Below are positions 23,821 to 33,705 of a DNA stretch of 64,000 bases, in pieces. Position 1 is the first letter of the stretch. Each line of letters opens with the position of its first letter. The notes under the pieces are model-generated. The model was not told the origin of the DNA, ran no database searches, and was given only the letters and a program-made list of their open reading frames with translations. A program made the translations under genes and the position numbers. This stretch comes from Clostridium sp. Marseille-P3244 (GTDB lineage: Bacteria; Bacillota; Clostridia; Lachnospirales; Lachnospiraceae), in NCBI RefSeq assembly GCF_900120155.1, contig NZ_LT635548.1, positions 158,601-222,600 on the forward strand. Reading direction: 5' to 3'.

Positions 23821-26778
23821 TCAGCTCAATGTTCTTACTTCTCCGAATATCTCCCGGCTTTCTTCGATCTTTTCTTCGCTTCCGATAATGCAGAGCAGGT
23901 CTGCGTCCAGAACCGCCTGGACTACATCGGCCAGAGCCCGGATATCTCCCTGATCGGCCGTCAGGATCTGCTCCCGCTCTTTCCGGATCATTTCTTCTGT
24001 GACGTGGTTCATATACAGGTTCATGGACCGGTTCCCTTTTGCCGCCGGGTTCATGGGACGGTCGATATTGCTGATGGTGCCGATGATAAATTTATTCATA
24101 TCCCTGTCATCTACCGCAAAGTTTTTAAGATAGTCCACGACTCCTTCATAGACTTTTATAGTCTTCTCCAGATTCGGATCCCGGTAGGAAATCAGATACC
24201 CTTCCCCGATCCGGTTGAAATTGCTCATGCAGCCGTAAGCGCCGCCCTTGACCCGGATATTCTGCCACAGATAGTCATAGCTTAAAATCACTTTCAGGAT
24301 CTGCAGCGCCCCTGTGTACTCTGCGCCTCCGTCGATAAAATTGCCGGCCCTGGCCACATACTGCACTTTGGAAGAGGTTTTGAACCCTTCGTTTCTCTTC
24401 CGGCAGTGGATGATACAGGCTTCTTCCCTGGCCTTTGCTTCCCCTTCTTCCGGCATATCCTCCGCCAGGCTGTCATTGAGCCGGTTCCGCACCGCGCCGA
24501 ATGACTCCTTCACAGCAGTCAATCCTTCTTCGGCGGACGTATAGCTGACCATCATGTTGTCCGCACGGAAGATCTTTCCGGAGAGCTCTTTCAGATTCCG
24601 GATCAGTTCTTCCCTGCATCCATCAAAATTTTCCTCGATGGCTTTCACGGTTTCGTAGAAGCCGATGCCGTCTGTATCGTCTTTGAACTTGGCAATCGGT
24701 GACGCGTACGACAGCGCCCGGAGGGCCGCCGTTGTATGCCCGGAGGAGAGGAAGGACATCTGAAGCCTGGATTTCAGCATGGCCAGAATCTCTTTGAGCC
24801 GTTTCTCATCGTCCAGCTTTGACTCCATGAGAATCTCCCGCATCATGGAGAAAAGTACATTCATCTCCGGATAAAGCGCTTTCCCCTTGATCTCGAAGGT
24901 GGCACGGAAGTCTTTTTCCTTTACCCGCCTTACATCCGGATACAGCTCCAGGGAAGTGCCGATTCCTCCCGTATGGACATTGATCTCATTGAACAGCTCG
25001 CCATACTCATAATTCGCTGTATCGATAATGCCCAGCACACTCTGCAGGATTCCCACATAAGGAAGCAGCTCCTCCCGGATGCCGGACAGATCGAACATAA
25101 GCGTGACATATCCGATGCCGTTCGTCTCGACATTGTGATGCACCGTCTTGATCCCGTCAATCTCCATCTCTGTATTGTAAACCGGCGCAATTTCACGGGA
25201 AATGTCTTCCCTTTTCAGCACCGGGATCTTTTCCAGGTCTTCCGGAGCAGACTCTTCCTCCTGATACGCTTCCAGCTCTTTTGTGGCCTGAACAAGTGCC
25301 TCAAGTTCTTTTGCCGAAAGACTCTTTTTATAGGCCTTCAGCTTATCTGCCAGCTCCCTGTCCATCCTGGCGGTACGCCCCTGCTCCGGACGGATGATCA
25401 CCACCGCGCCATGGGGATTGTCCAGCAGATAATCCCGGATCAGCTGTTCAAAATATCCTGTCCCCACCTGACTTTTCAGGAAATCGAAAGTGGGGATGGC
25501 CTCCATGTGGATGAACGGCTTTTCTTCATCATAAAGCCAGCTGTCAAACAGCTGCAGCCCGTACATCAGTCCCCGCGGATAACTGCCGAAATCTGCTTCC
25601 CGGAAACGGAATTCATAATAATTGATGCCTGCCCGCAGCGCCTTTTCATCCACTCCGTTTTTCACGATATTTTTAAGAGTATCTTCGATCACACGGATAA
25701 AGTCTTCCTTCTGTTCCATATTGGCGTTTTTGGAGATTACGGAAAAGATCGGCTGGAAGATCCCGTTGTCATAGGAACCCATGATGTCTTTTCCGATTCC
25801 CGCGTCCAGCAGCGCCTTCTTCAGGGGAGCGCCCGGCGCCGACAAAAGCGCGTAGTCCAGAATCTGGAAGGCAAGATACAGCTTCTCATCCAGGGAAGTC
25901 CCAATTACCTTATTATAGGAAAGATACGTGTTGTCCGCTTCACTTTCATCACTGGCTATGGAATATTCCCGGACGATCTCCCGCATTTCAGAAAACGGCT
26001 CCTGATATCTGATCTCGGAGTCTACTTCGATCCTGTCAAAATCTGAAAGATAATTCTCATCCAGCCATCTCAGCTTTTCCTCCATATCCATATTTCCATA
26101 GAGGTAGATATAGCTGTTGGACGGATGGTAATATTTCCTGTGAAAATCAAGGAACTGGCCGTAGGTCAGCTCCGGGATGACTTCCGGATCCCCGCCCGAC
26201 TCATTTGCATAAGAAGTATCCGGGAACAGAGAATTCAGGATCACGCGGTCCAACACTCCCTCCGGGGAGGAAAATGCTCCTTTCATCTCATTGTAGACCA
26301 CCCCGCTGACCGTCAGGTCTGCGTCCACATCGTCCAGCTTGTAGCTCCATCCCTCCTGCCGGAAAATCTCATCATGCTGATAGATGTTCGGGTAAAAAAC
26401 CGCATCCATATAGACATGCATCAGATTCTGGAAGTCCTTGTCATTGCAGCTGGCCACCGGATATACTGTCTTGTCCGGATAGGTCATCGCGTTCAGAAAC
26501 GTATTCAGCGACCCCTTTACCAGCTCCACAAAAGGATCTTTCACCGGGAAATCCCTTGAGCCGCACAGAACCGAATGTTCCATAATGTGAGGCACTCCGG
26601 TGCTGTCGGAAGGAGGAGTGCGGAAACCGATGGCAAACACCTTGTTCTCATCATCATTCTCCATAAGCAGAACCCGGGCCCCGCTCTTTTTATGTCTCAG
26701 GAGCACCCCGTGAGATTTCACACCGGACAGCTCTTTCTCCTGCATCACTTCATATTCTGTCAGATCATATAGACTCAT
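23821..26778 (-). CDS. M16C family zinc metallopeptidase (presequence-protease-like)
   Basis: 985 residues, the single-chain insulinase/PreP/Cym1-type architecture with two homologous halves. The inverted zinc motif His64-x-x-Glu67-His68 (PHIMEH) is intact, followed by SLNTFLNAMTYPDKTVYPVAS. It degrades short unfolded peptides and is expected in the cytoplasm because no signal peptide is seen. The ATG at 26778 follows GGAGGTTGCAGC. The YdbT-like gene ends 21 bases upstream, so the three are likely one operon. era follows after the IS element. Confidence 0.93.
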   Translation of the reverse strand: MSLYDLTEYEVMQEKELSGVKSHGVLLRHKKSGARVLLMENDDENKVFAIGFRTPPSDSTGVPHIMEHSVLCGSRDFPVKDPFVELVKGSLNTFLNAMTYPDKTVYPVASCNDKDFQNLMHVYMDAVFYPNIYQHDEIFRQEGWSYKLDDVDADLTVSGVVYNEMKGAFSSPEGVLDRVILNSLFPDTSYANESGGDPEVIPELTYGQFLDFHRKYYHPSNSYIYLYGNMDMEEKLRWLDENYLSDFDRIEVDSEIRYQEPFSEMREIVREYSIASDESEADNTYLSYNKVIGTSLDEKLYLAFQILDYALLSAPGAPLKKALLDAGIGKDIMGSYDNGIFQPIFSVISKNANMEQKEDFIRVIEDTLKNIVKNGVDEKALRAGINYYEFRFREADFGSYPRGLMYGLQLFDSWLYDEEKPFIHMEAIPTFDFLKSQVGTGYFEQLIRDYLLDNPHGAVVIIRPEQGRTARMDRELADKLKAYKKSLSAKELEALVQATKELEAYQEEESAPEDLEKIPVLKREDISREIAPVYNTEMEIDGIKTVHHNVETNGIGYVTLMFDLSGIREELLPYVGILQSVLGIIDTANYEYGELFNEINVHTGGIGTSLELYPDVRRVKEKDFRATFEIKGKALYPEMNVLFSMMREILMESKLDDEKRLKEILAMLKSRLQMSFLSSGHTTAALRALSYASPIAKFKDDTDGIGFYETVKAIEENFDGCREELIRNLKELSGKIFRADNMMVSYTSAEEGLTAVKESFGAVRNRLNDSLAEDMPEEGEAKAREEACIIHCRKRNEGFKTSSKVQYVARAGNFIDGGAEYTGALQILKVILSYDYLWQNIRVKGGAYGCMSNFNRIGEGYLISYRDPNLEKTIKVYEGVVDYLKNFAVDDRDMNKFIIGTISNIDRPMNPAAKGNRSMNLYMNHVTEEMIRKEREQILTADQGDIRALADVVQAVLDADLLCIIGSEEKIEESREIFGEVRTLS

Positions 26779-26799
26779 GCTGCAACCTCCTTGTCGATT

Positions 26800-28386
26800 T
26801 TACCATGATCCTGTCATACCGTTTTTTATCACATCGTCCGTATCACCTCTGAAATACGGAATGCTGTGGGATGTATCAGCTGAAGAAGCCAGAAGATGGA
26901 TCATCCCCTTCTTCACATGACACGCAGCCGCCAGGAAACTCTGCGAAAATTCTGCATACTGTATGTTCCTGTATCTGACTGCCAGATACTGTCTCCCGAA
27001 ATATCCCCGGCACAGTTTCAGAAATGTTCCGTCCGCGCTCATACCGTCTGTTCTGTATTTTAACACCATTCCGCACAGAAGTGAAAAGACCAGTACCGCG
27101 GCGCTCCACCATACCGCAGACTGATAACTTTCCAGTACAACGGCACACAGGACTGCTCCCGCGGCAACACACAGAAGATAGACCGCAGCGGGAAAAATCC
27201 ACACAACCCATACCGCCTTCGGGAGAGGTTCCACCTTCAGATCCGCAGCCGGCAGAAATTCCGGCAGAAGCAAAGCCAGCCTTTCCTTCAGCTGTTTTTC
27301 CGTACTGTACAGTACAAGGAATGAATGTTTCTCCTCCGCGTCATCACCCATGCCCACATTGATGATCTCTGCCATATACCGTTTTCCAAGGCGTGCCACA
27401 AAAGACTGTTTCACCCTGAGGGCCTGGATCTTATCTACCGGGACTGTATATTCCACCTTTTTCAGAAATCCATACCGGATATAAATCCTGTCTCCTCTTC
27501 GTTTTGCCCGGAAATCATAATATTTCACAAAATCTTTTATCGTATCCCACAGTGCGGACACGATCAGGACAGCCGCAAGGACAATCCCTGCTGCCGCTCC
27601 TGCAAAGGACTCCATCAGGTTCTTCCGTCCAAGAGCCTCTGCCACCCCCATAACCGTGCCTAAAATACATAACAGAAAAATAAGAACGGAGAAAAGATTG
27701 ACGGAAAAGAATCCATGTTTCATAATGTCTCCCAGATCTGCCCGGATATCATAATCTTCCGTTTCTTCTAAAGCCGGGCCCGGTGTTCTTCCTTCTTCTG
27801 CCACATCAAGAGCAGTATCCATCCGGGGCAATGCTGAATCCAGATCTGTATCAGCCGTTGCTCCTCCGGCCGCCATCCGCATCCTCCGGGTGATCTCATT
27901 CTTGAATCGGAGGGCATCTGCTTTCTTCAGCACGATCTTGACATCTGTACTGTCCGCTGTAGACCTGCTGTTTGTATCCATTTTAACTTTACATGTTCCG
28001 ATCAGCATTTCAAACAGATTCTGTTCAATATTAATATTCGAAATGTTCCGTATACCGATTGTATTTTTCTTTTTGTTCAGAGTATTTTTTTCAATGACGA
28101 CCGCATGGTCCTCAATAGAGATCCAGGTCTTTGCCCATACAAATATCTGACTTGCGATGCAGATCCCAAGAATCAGGATCGTTCCTAAAAGAATAAAAAA
28201 GCCTTTGTCTATTACAAACGAAACATCTTCGGAGCGTATGTCCCCGATATTCTGCAAAACCTGCGTGGCTATAATGATAAAAAGCGCCGCGATCACACCG
28301 CCGGTACGCTCCACAATGGATGAGATATGACTGCGGAATCTCATCCTTGGGCCTGCATCCTGTTTTTCTTTCTGCTCAGTTTTCAT
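26800..28386 (-). CDS. YdbT-like membrane protein with bacterial PH (bPH2) domains
   Basis: 528 residues: two N-terminal transmembrane helices (about 27-45 and 62-88), a bPH2 domain (IGIRNISNINIEQNLFEML), a low-complexity linker, two more helices (about 230-275), a second bPH2 domain (VPVDKIQALRVKQSF), another helix pair (about 390-435) and a last bPH2 region. This matches B. subtilis YdbT, which acts with YdbS at the membrane and affects resistance to membrane-active agents. It overlaps the YdbS-like gene by 11 bases, so translation is likely coupled. Confidence 0.85.
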   Translation of the reverse strand: MKTEQKEKQDAGPRMRFRSHISSIVERTGGVIAALFIIIATQVLQNIGDIRSEDVSFVIDKGFFILLGTILILGICIASQIFVWAKTWISIEDHAVVIEKNTLNKKKNTIGIRNISNINIEQNLFEMLIGTCKVKMDTNSRSTADSTDVKIVLKKADALRFKNEITRRMRMAAGGATADTDLDSALPRMDTALDVAEEGRTPGPALEETEDYDIRADLGDIMKHGFFSVNLFSVLIFLLCILGTVMGVAEALGRKNLMESFAGAAAGIVLAAVLIVSALWDTIKDFVKYYDFRAKRRGDRIYIRYGFLKKVEYTVPVDKIQALRVKQSFVARLGKRYMAEIINVGMGDDAEEKHSFLVLYSTEKQLKERLALLLPEFLPAADLKVEPLPKAVWVVWIFPAAVYLLCVAAGAVLCAVVLESYQSAVWWSAAVLVFSLLCGMVLKYRTDGMSADGTFLKLCRGYFGRQYLAVRYRNIQYAEFSQSFLAAACHVKKGMIHLLASSADTSHSIPYFRGDTDDVIKNGMTGSW

Positions 28387-28966
28387 TTCTGTCTTTTTCT
28401 GCCCCCTGACTCATGCTTTCATTCATATGCCGGACTTTTTCCTCCGCATCTTTTATATATCCGGCTGAATTTTCTGTCCTCTGCTCTGCCGCGATCTCAT
28501 TGATCCTCTGTCGCAGACTTTCAGCGATCTGTTCGGCTTTCTCCACTTCCAGGAAAGAAATCGTCACATCTCCGCCGCCTGTCGTCACCACGACCTTTTC
28601 CACTCCGAACATCTGGTCAACAGGTCCTCTTTTTGTCTGAAGCTTATGTAACCGCTCAATAGGCACGATATTCCGTTTTACGAACAGATACCCCTCGATG
28701 ATGTCAATGCACTCCTCATTGATGCTGTACCGATATCTGTGATAACGGAAATAGGGGCTGATAAGCACATCTGCCAGGATCAGCACCGCAAGTCCCAGTG
28801 AGATCCATTTCCCCAATGTAATTTTCTCCGGGAAGATCCAGAAATAGTCCAGCACCGCCACTGCAGCCAGGATTACTGCTCCGGTAATGATATCCGCTGT
28901 ATACATACAGTACAGCGCCCGTTTTGAAAGTTTGCTGTACTCCGCTTTTTCTATTTTACTCTTCAT
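28376..28966 (-). CDS. YdbS-like membrane protein with one bPH2 domain
   Basis: 196 residues: two transmembrane helices (about 21-43 and 54-72) followed by a bPH2 domain whose core is YRYSINEECIDIIEGYLF and VPIERLHKLQTKRGPVD, then a charged tail. The pair YdbS-YdbT is a common two-gene unit. The ATG at 28966 follows AGGAGGAG; a start eight codons upstream lacks one. Confidence 0.85.
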   Translation of the reverse strand: MKSKIEKAEYSKLSKRALYCMYTADIITGAVILAAVAVLDYFWIFPEKITLGKWISLGLAVLILADVLISPYFRYHRYRYSINEECIDIIEGYLFVKRNIVPIERLHKLQTKRGPVDQMFGVEKVVVTTGGGDVTISFLEVEKAEQIAESLRQRINEIAAEQRTENSAGYIKDAEEKVRHMNESMSQGAEKDRNEN

Positions 28967-29131
28967 CCATCTCCTCCTGCTGTCTGCCACAGTATCATAT
29001 AAAATGTGGAAGATTCTGTTCGCTTTCTTTGAAGAAATTCTACAGCATTACCTGTCACTTCTGCGTATCAGTATAACAGTCCGAAGAATGATATGCAAGC
29101 CGTTGACCGGAAGGAAGGGCCGCCAGGAAGA

Positions 29132-29158
29132 GCAGCCTGCGAAAAAAGCAGGCTGCCG
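29132..29158 (-). terminator. Hairpin downstream of eno
   Basis: GCAGCCTGC / GCAGGCTGC stem with a 7-base A-rich loop, 3 bases past the eno stop. No T-run follows on the minus strand, so it may be a processing hairpin rather than a strong terminator. Confidence 0.5.
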
Positions 29159-29160
29159 GC

Positions 29161-30459
29161 TCATCGCAGCGCTTTATCCAGCGGTCTGTCTTCCCCAAGC
29201 TCCTCCTCAATCCTCAGAAGCCGGTTATATTTTGCCACCCGCTCTGATCTGCAGGGCGCTCCTGTTTTAATCTGTCCTGTGTTAAATGCCACTGCAATGT
29301 CCGCGATCGCTGTATCTTCTGTCTCGCCCGAACGATGTGAGATAATTACGCGATACCCTGCGTCCTGCGCGGCTTTAATTGTCTCAAAAGCCTCAGTCAA
29401 AGTTCCGATCTGATTAACCTTTACAAGGATCGCATTTGCCGCGCCCGTTTGGATCCCCTTTTTCAGACGTTGTATATTAGTCGCAAAAAGATCATCTCCT
29501 ACCAGCTGAACCCTGCTGCCCAGTTGATCTGTGATCTGCCGCCATCCTTCCCAGTCATCTTCATCCAGAGGATCTTCGATAGAACAGACTGGGAATTCTT
29601 CGATTAAATCTGTAAAATAGCGGATCATCTCCGCAGTATCTCTGGTCACTTCTCTCCCCTGCACTTTTTCTTCCCCCGGAAACAGATACACTTTCCGCTC
29701 TTCGTCATATAATTCAGACGCGGCCGCGTCCAAAGCCAGCATAATATCTCTTCCCATCCTGTATCCTGCTTGTTCGACCGCGTCTCTGATCAGACGAAGC
29801 GCCTCTTTTGTATCCTTCAGGTCTGGGGCAAATCCGCCTTCATCTCCCACTGCTGTCCGGAAACCTCTTTCCTTTAAAATCTGTTTTAATGTATGATAAA
29901 TTTCCGTACAGATACGAAGTCTCTCTCGGAAAGACTCTTCCTTTACCGGCACGATCATAAACTCCTGGATGTCCAGTGTATTGTCCGCATGTGCTCCGCC
30001 GTTTAAAATATTCATCACAGGAATCGGCATTTTCTTGGCCTGAACTCCTCCCAGATACCGATACAGCGGTATCTCAAGGGCACCGGCGGCGGCTCTTGCC
30101 GCGGCTATGGACACTCCCAGTATGGCGTTGGCTCCAAGATTGCTCTTATTCTTGGTCCCGTCGGCCTGTATCATGGCCCGGTCGATCTCTTCCTGATCAA
30201 ACACATTCATTCCGATCACTGTATGGGCAAGGTGGCTGTTCACGTTTTCCACCGCCTGCTCTACTCCTTTTCCACCATAACGTTTTGACCCGTCCCTCAG
30301 TTCCACTGCTTCATATTTTCCCGTAGATGCCCCCGACGGGACCGCCGCGTTTCCGACTATATTCTCCCCGGCCAGCACTTCTGCTTCAATCGTGGGATTT
30401 CCTCTGGAATCAAGGATCTCTCTCGCAAATATGTCCCGGATCAGCATATGTCTGTCCAT
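29161..30459 (-). CDS. eno: Enolase
   Basis: 432 residues, the normal enolase length; converts 2-phosphoglycerate to PEP in glycolysis. Signature stretches are present: DSRGNPT near the start, [31 protein letters not shown] and [10 protein letters not shown] with the catalytic lysine region before it. The ATG at 30459 follows AGGAAGGTGA; the GTG at 30468 is less likely. It stands next to the Amadori-type island but is not clearly part of it. Whether the genome has another eno is not visible. Confidence 0.97.
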   Translation of the reverse strand: MDRHMLIRDIFAREILDSRGNPTIEAEVLAGENIVGNAAVPSGASTGKYEAVELRDGSKRYGGKGVEQAVENVNSHLAHTVIGMNVFDQEEIDRAMIQADGTKNKSNLGANAILGVSIAAARAAAGALEIPLYRYLGGVQAKKMPIPVMNILNGGAHADNTLDIQEFMIVPVKEESFRERLRICTEIYHTLKQILKERGFRTAVGDEGGFAPDLKDTKEALRLIRDAVEQAGYRMGRDIMLALDAAASELYDEERKVYLFPGEEKVQGREVTRDTAEMIRYFTDLIEEFPVCSIEDPLDEDDWEGWRQITDQLGSRVQLVGDDLFATNIQRLKKGIQTGAANAILVKVNQIGTLTEAFETIKAAQDAGYRVIISHRSGETEDTAIADIAVAFNTGQIKTGAPCRSERVAKYNRLLRIEEELGEDRPLDKALR

Positions 30460-30569
30460 TTTCTTCACCTTCCTGATACTGATTTGACATCTAGTATCTC
30501 CAGCCTTCTTCCCTTCATGCGCCCGCAGCTCATCTTCCAGACATTAGCAGAATCTCAGGAACTGGAACA

Positions 30570-30614
30570 TTGAAAATGAAATGTGATCCTATCTGGATCA
30601 CATTTCATTTTCAA
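30570..30614 (-). terminator. 20-pair perfect hairpin overlapping the end of the HAD gene
   Basis: TTGAAAATGAAATGTGATCC, loop TATCT, then its exact complement. On the minus strand the first arm encodes the last codons and stop of the HAD gene. There is no U-tract, but it is the only strong structure at the end of the long island transcript. Confidence 0.55.
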
Positions 30615-31272
30615 TCGTATCATTCAAAAATATTCGGGGAAATATCCACGCCCACGCCTCTTCCATATTTTTCACGACTATATCTGCTTCCTCCTGGGAA
30701 AAACCAAATCGTTTTTCTTCCTTTGCTATTACTCGCGTCCCTGCACTTTTCGCCGCTCGGATCCCGTAATCTGAATCTTCGATCACAACGCATCTTTCCG
30801 GAAGGACATCCAGTTCATTTATCGCTTTCAGATAGATTTCCGGATTGGGCTTGCTCTCCTGAAATTCTGCTCCGCTTAAGACCACATCAAAATATCTGCC
30901 GATATCGTTTGCCTCCAGCATATCCTCGATATCCTTCCGATCCGACGCCGATGCCAGACCTATTTTCAAATGACTATTCTTCAATTGTTCCAGCAGATCT
31001 CTGACCCCTGGATTAAGTACCTGACTGTAATCAAAGGGACAGGTATCGCACAGCTCCAGATATCCGTACCAAAAATGTCTTCCAAGTCCCTTTCCTAATA
31101 CAGAATCAAAATAGTCTGCTGACATGTCAGAGGAGAGTCCGACTGTTTTCACGAGCATCTCCTCCGTCATAGAATATCCCATTTTTCTGGCATAATCTGA
31201 CAGCCATTCTATGTAAATGCCTTCGCTGTCGATCAGCACTCCGTCCATATCAAAAATCACAGCTTCTATCAT
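30598..31272 (-). CDS. HAD family phosphatase/phosphomutase (beta-phosphoglucomutase-like)
   Basis: 224 residues. The HAD motif I DMDGV (Asp8 and Asp10), a helical cap, motif II (LASASDR), motif III lysine (ESKPNPEIY) and motif IV (VVIEDSDYGI) are all present. Members of this branch dephosphorylate or isomerise sugar phosphates. It is the last gene of the island transcript and could recycle or remove a phosphorylated intermediate. ATG at 31272 with AGGAAG upstream. Confidence 0.88.
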   Translation of the reverse strand: MIEAVIFDMDGVLIDSEGIYIEWLSDYARKMGYSMTEEMLVKTVGLSSDMSADYFDSVLGKGLGRHFWYGYLELCDTCPFDYSQVLNPGVRDLLEQLKNSHLKIGLASASDRKDIEDMLEANDIGRYFDVVLSGAEFQESKPNPEIYLKAINELDVLPERCVVIEDSDYGIRAAKSAGTRVIAKEEKRFGFSQEEADIVVKNMEEAWAWIFPRIFLNDTIENEM

Positions 31273-31293
31273 TTTTTCTTCCTGCAGCCTGTA

Positions 31294-32121
31294 TCAGATC
31301 TGTCTCTTTTCTTTCCGGTATGCCTGCACCTCATTCATAAATGCCTTTACCCGCTCCGGATCAATATGATTTTCAAACTTTCCGTCATATTTAAGAGTTG
31401 TTCCTACCAGTATTCCATCGGAGATATCCAGCTTGTGCCTTACGTTTTCTTTCCTGCAGCCAGTGGCCGCAAACACCGGCACATTATGCCTCTTTATCGC
31501 TTCTCTCACCTCTTCGATCATGGTATTATTCGCTTCAAGTCCCGCATGAGCCCCCGTCACACAGAAAGCGTCCGGCCTGCAGTCGAAGATGACCGCCTCC
31601 GCAAGATCCGGATAATGCACCGGAACCAGATTTTCATCAGATTCATTGTTCAGGAAATAGAACATCCTGCACGTTTCTAGCCCCAGTGCCTTTTTTCTCC
31701 TTAAGATCTTTGCCGGATCATATTCACTGATTCCCTCTACTCCCGAATATGCTCCTGTAAATGTTCCTCTCACGAATTGTGCGTCCACTGCCGCTGCAAG
31801 ATCCATAGCTGCCATAGGATCACTTTCCAAATCGATCCCATAAGGAATCCGGATCTCCGTCATCAGTTCTCCAATCACCCGGGCCATGCCGCAGGCCGTC
31901 ACATAATCCACCGGATTCTGATAGGGAAGACTGAACTCGTTCGAAAAAAGTACTCCGTCCACCCCGCCCTCCTGGAGTGCCTTCAGGTCTGTCCTTGCAT
32001 CTTCCACTGTCTTTTCCATAGAATCTCCATTCTTGTATAATGGTTCTCCGGGAAATGCATTCAAATGCAACAGCCCTATTACTGGTTTCTCCTGTCCAAA
32101 TATTTCCTTGCACCAATTCAT
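31294..32121 (-). CDS. BtpA/SgcQ family TIM-barrel protein
   Basis: 275 residues matching the BtpA family: GLLHLNAFPGEP (about 16-27), DGVLFSNEFSLPY, a central VRGTFTGAY and C-terminal ILVGTTLKYDG. In enteric sgc loci the homologue SgcQ is found with sugar epimerases and kinases, as here. The reaction is not established; nucleoside or glycoside cleavage has been suggested for relatives. It lies between the FGGY kinase and the HAD gene. Confidence 0.85.
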   Translation of the reverse strand: MNWCKEIFGQEKPVIGLLHLNAFPGEPLYKNGDSMEKTVEDARTDLKALQEGGVDGVLFSNEFSLPYQNPVDYVTACGMARVIGELMTEIRIPYGIDLESDPMAAMDLAAAVDAQFVRGTFTGAYSGVEGISEYDPAKILRRKKALGLETCRMFYFLNNESDENLVPVHYPDLAEAVIFDCRPDAFCVTGAHAGLEANNTMIEEVREAIKRHNVPVFAATGCRKENVRHKLDISDGILVGTTLKYDGKFENHIDPERVKAFMNEVQAYRKEKRQI

Positions 32122-32184
32122 CGTTTATGTCTCCTCCTGAATCGAAATTTTCGGATCTTCTTACCCACAGTCGTCTTCATCTGC

Positions 32185-33702
32185 TCAGAGCCTGTGCATT
32201 AAATCCCTGTTTGCCAGATAAAGCTCTCCGTACAGATGTTTCACCTTTTCATAGATCTCTCGTTTCTCTGGATCTGGCCGGTATGTCTTGCCGACCTTGA
32301 TATACTGGGCCAGGTCTGTAAATCCCTTGAAATAGCCAGCCCCAATCCCAGCCATCAGTGCATCTCCATAGCTCGCCCCGATGGTCTCCTTCGGGATCTT
32401 CACTTCATATCCCGTCATATCTGCGATCATCTGTAGCCAGACCTCATTCTTTGTTCCTCCGCCGGCACACATAAAGTTTCGGATGGGAAGCCCGTGTTTT
32501 TCCAGAATTGCGATATGCTGGGCGACAGAGCACGCCACTCCTTCCAATCCCGCCCTGTAGATATCATCCCTTGTATGGTGGAGCTGCAGTCCCAGAAGCA
32601 GGCCTTTCGCATTTTCATCGTTGATAGGAGTGCGCTCACCGGCAAAATAGGGCAACATGATCAGCCCGTTAGCTCCTGCTGGAACCTGCGCCGCCCGCTC
32701 TGCCAGCACACTGAAGGCATTTTTACCTCCGTTTTTCTCCTCTTCCACCAGATCTGGGAACAACGTATCACGCATCCACTTTGTCAGCGCTCCGGCCGCG
32801 TTTGTGCCTCCATCGATACAGTACAGCCCCGGTATCAGAGCGTCGCCCTCCCATATCCTGTCATCATGGGGCAACCGGTCTGAACAGTAAATAAGATAGC
32901 ATGTAGACCCCAGCTGCACCATCAGATCTCCCGGCTGCAGGACACCCGCGCTGATGGACTCTGCGCCAGAATCATCCGTTCCCGTAATCACCAGAGTTCC
33001 TTCCATCAGCCCTGTAGCCGCCGCCGCTTCTTTTGTCACCGTGCCGGCCACATCCACCGTCTCGCGTCCTTCCGCCAGCTGATCCCCCCGGCAGTAACAT
33101 TCCCTAGCCAGCCTGTCGTCAATGGTCAGGTCCTGCCGATAGCATGGCATGAACGATGAGAGAGCCAGATACCGGTCGATCACATAATTTCCCGTCATCT
33201 TCGCAGTAATATAGGAGGATGCAGTCAGAAATTTATAGGTTTTTTCATATACATCCGGTTCATGATTTTTGATCCACAGCACTTTTGGCATACAGTCTGA
33301 AGAACACAGCTCCTCCCCGTGCCACAGCTCGTCTATCCGATCCCCATAGTACTCTTCCAGCCAGGCGATCTCCTCTGAAGCCCTGGAGTCGATCCCGTAC
33401 AGGATCCCTTTTCGGAGTGGATTGCAGTGTTCATCTACCGGAAGTACATCCGCGGCCAGCGTACTGACGCCAAACGCCTTCACATCCTTGTTGGGGATAC
33501 CGGACTTTTCAAGCAGCTCCCGGGAAATCCTGCACACATCTCCCCACCATATTTTTTCCGCGTCATGTTCAAAAAAGTGGGGCGCGGGATTTTCTACGCC
33601 ATGTGACGCGGACGCAGTGCAGATCACTTCTGCCTGTTCATTGATAATTACCCCCTTACTCTCGTTCGTTCCCACATCGATGCCCATAAAATACACTGCC
33701 AT
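32185..33702 (-). CDS. FGGY family carbohydrate kinase
   Basis: 505 residues. The N-terminal GIDVGTNESKGVI phosphate loop, GTDDSGAESISAGV (about 240-253) with the catalytic aspartate, and the C-terminal ATP-site glycine motif CAGGGTKNEVWLQMIADMTG-type region identify the FGGY group (xylulokinase, gluconokinase and relatives). The sugar cannot be told from sequence alone. It starts 3 bases upstream of the end of the FrlC-like epimerase gene, with its ribosome site GGGAGG inside that gene, so the two are tightly coupled. Confidence 0.9.
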   Translation of the reverse strand: MAVYFMGIDVGTNESKGVIINEQAEVICTASASHGVENPAPHFFEHDAEKIWWGDVCRISRELLEKSGIPNKDVKAFGVSTLAADVLPVDEHCNPLRKGILYGIDSRASEEIAWLEEYYGDRIDELWHGEELCSSDCMPKVLWIKNHEPDVYEKTYKFLTASSYITAKMTGNYVIDRYLALSSFMPCYRQDLTIDDRLARECYCRGDQLAEGRETVDVAGTVTKEAAAATGLMEGTLVITGTDDSGAESISAGVLQPGDLMVQLGSTCYLIYCSDRLPHDDRIWEGDALIPGLYCIDGGTNAAGALTKWMRDTLFPDLVEEEKNGGKNAFSVLAERAAQVPAGANGLIMLPYFAGERTPINDENAKGLLLGLQLHHTRDDIYRAGLEGVACSVAQHIAILEKHGLPIRNFMCAGGGTKNEVWLQMIADMTGYEVKIPKETIGASYGDALMAGIGAGYFKGFTDLAQYIKVGKTYRPDPEKREIYEKVKHLYGELYLANRDLMHRL

Positions 33703-33705
33703 ATA

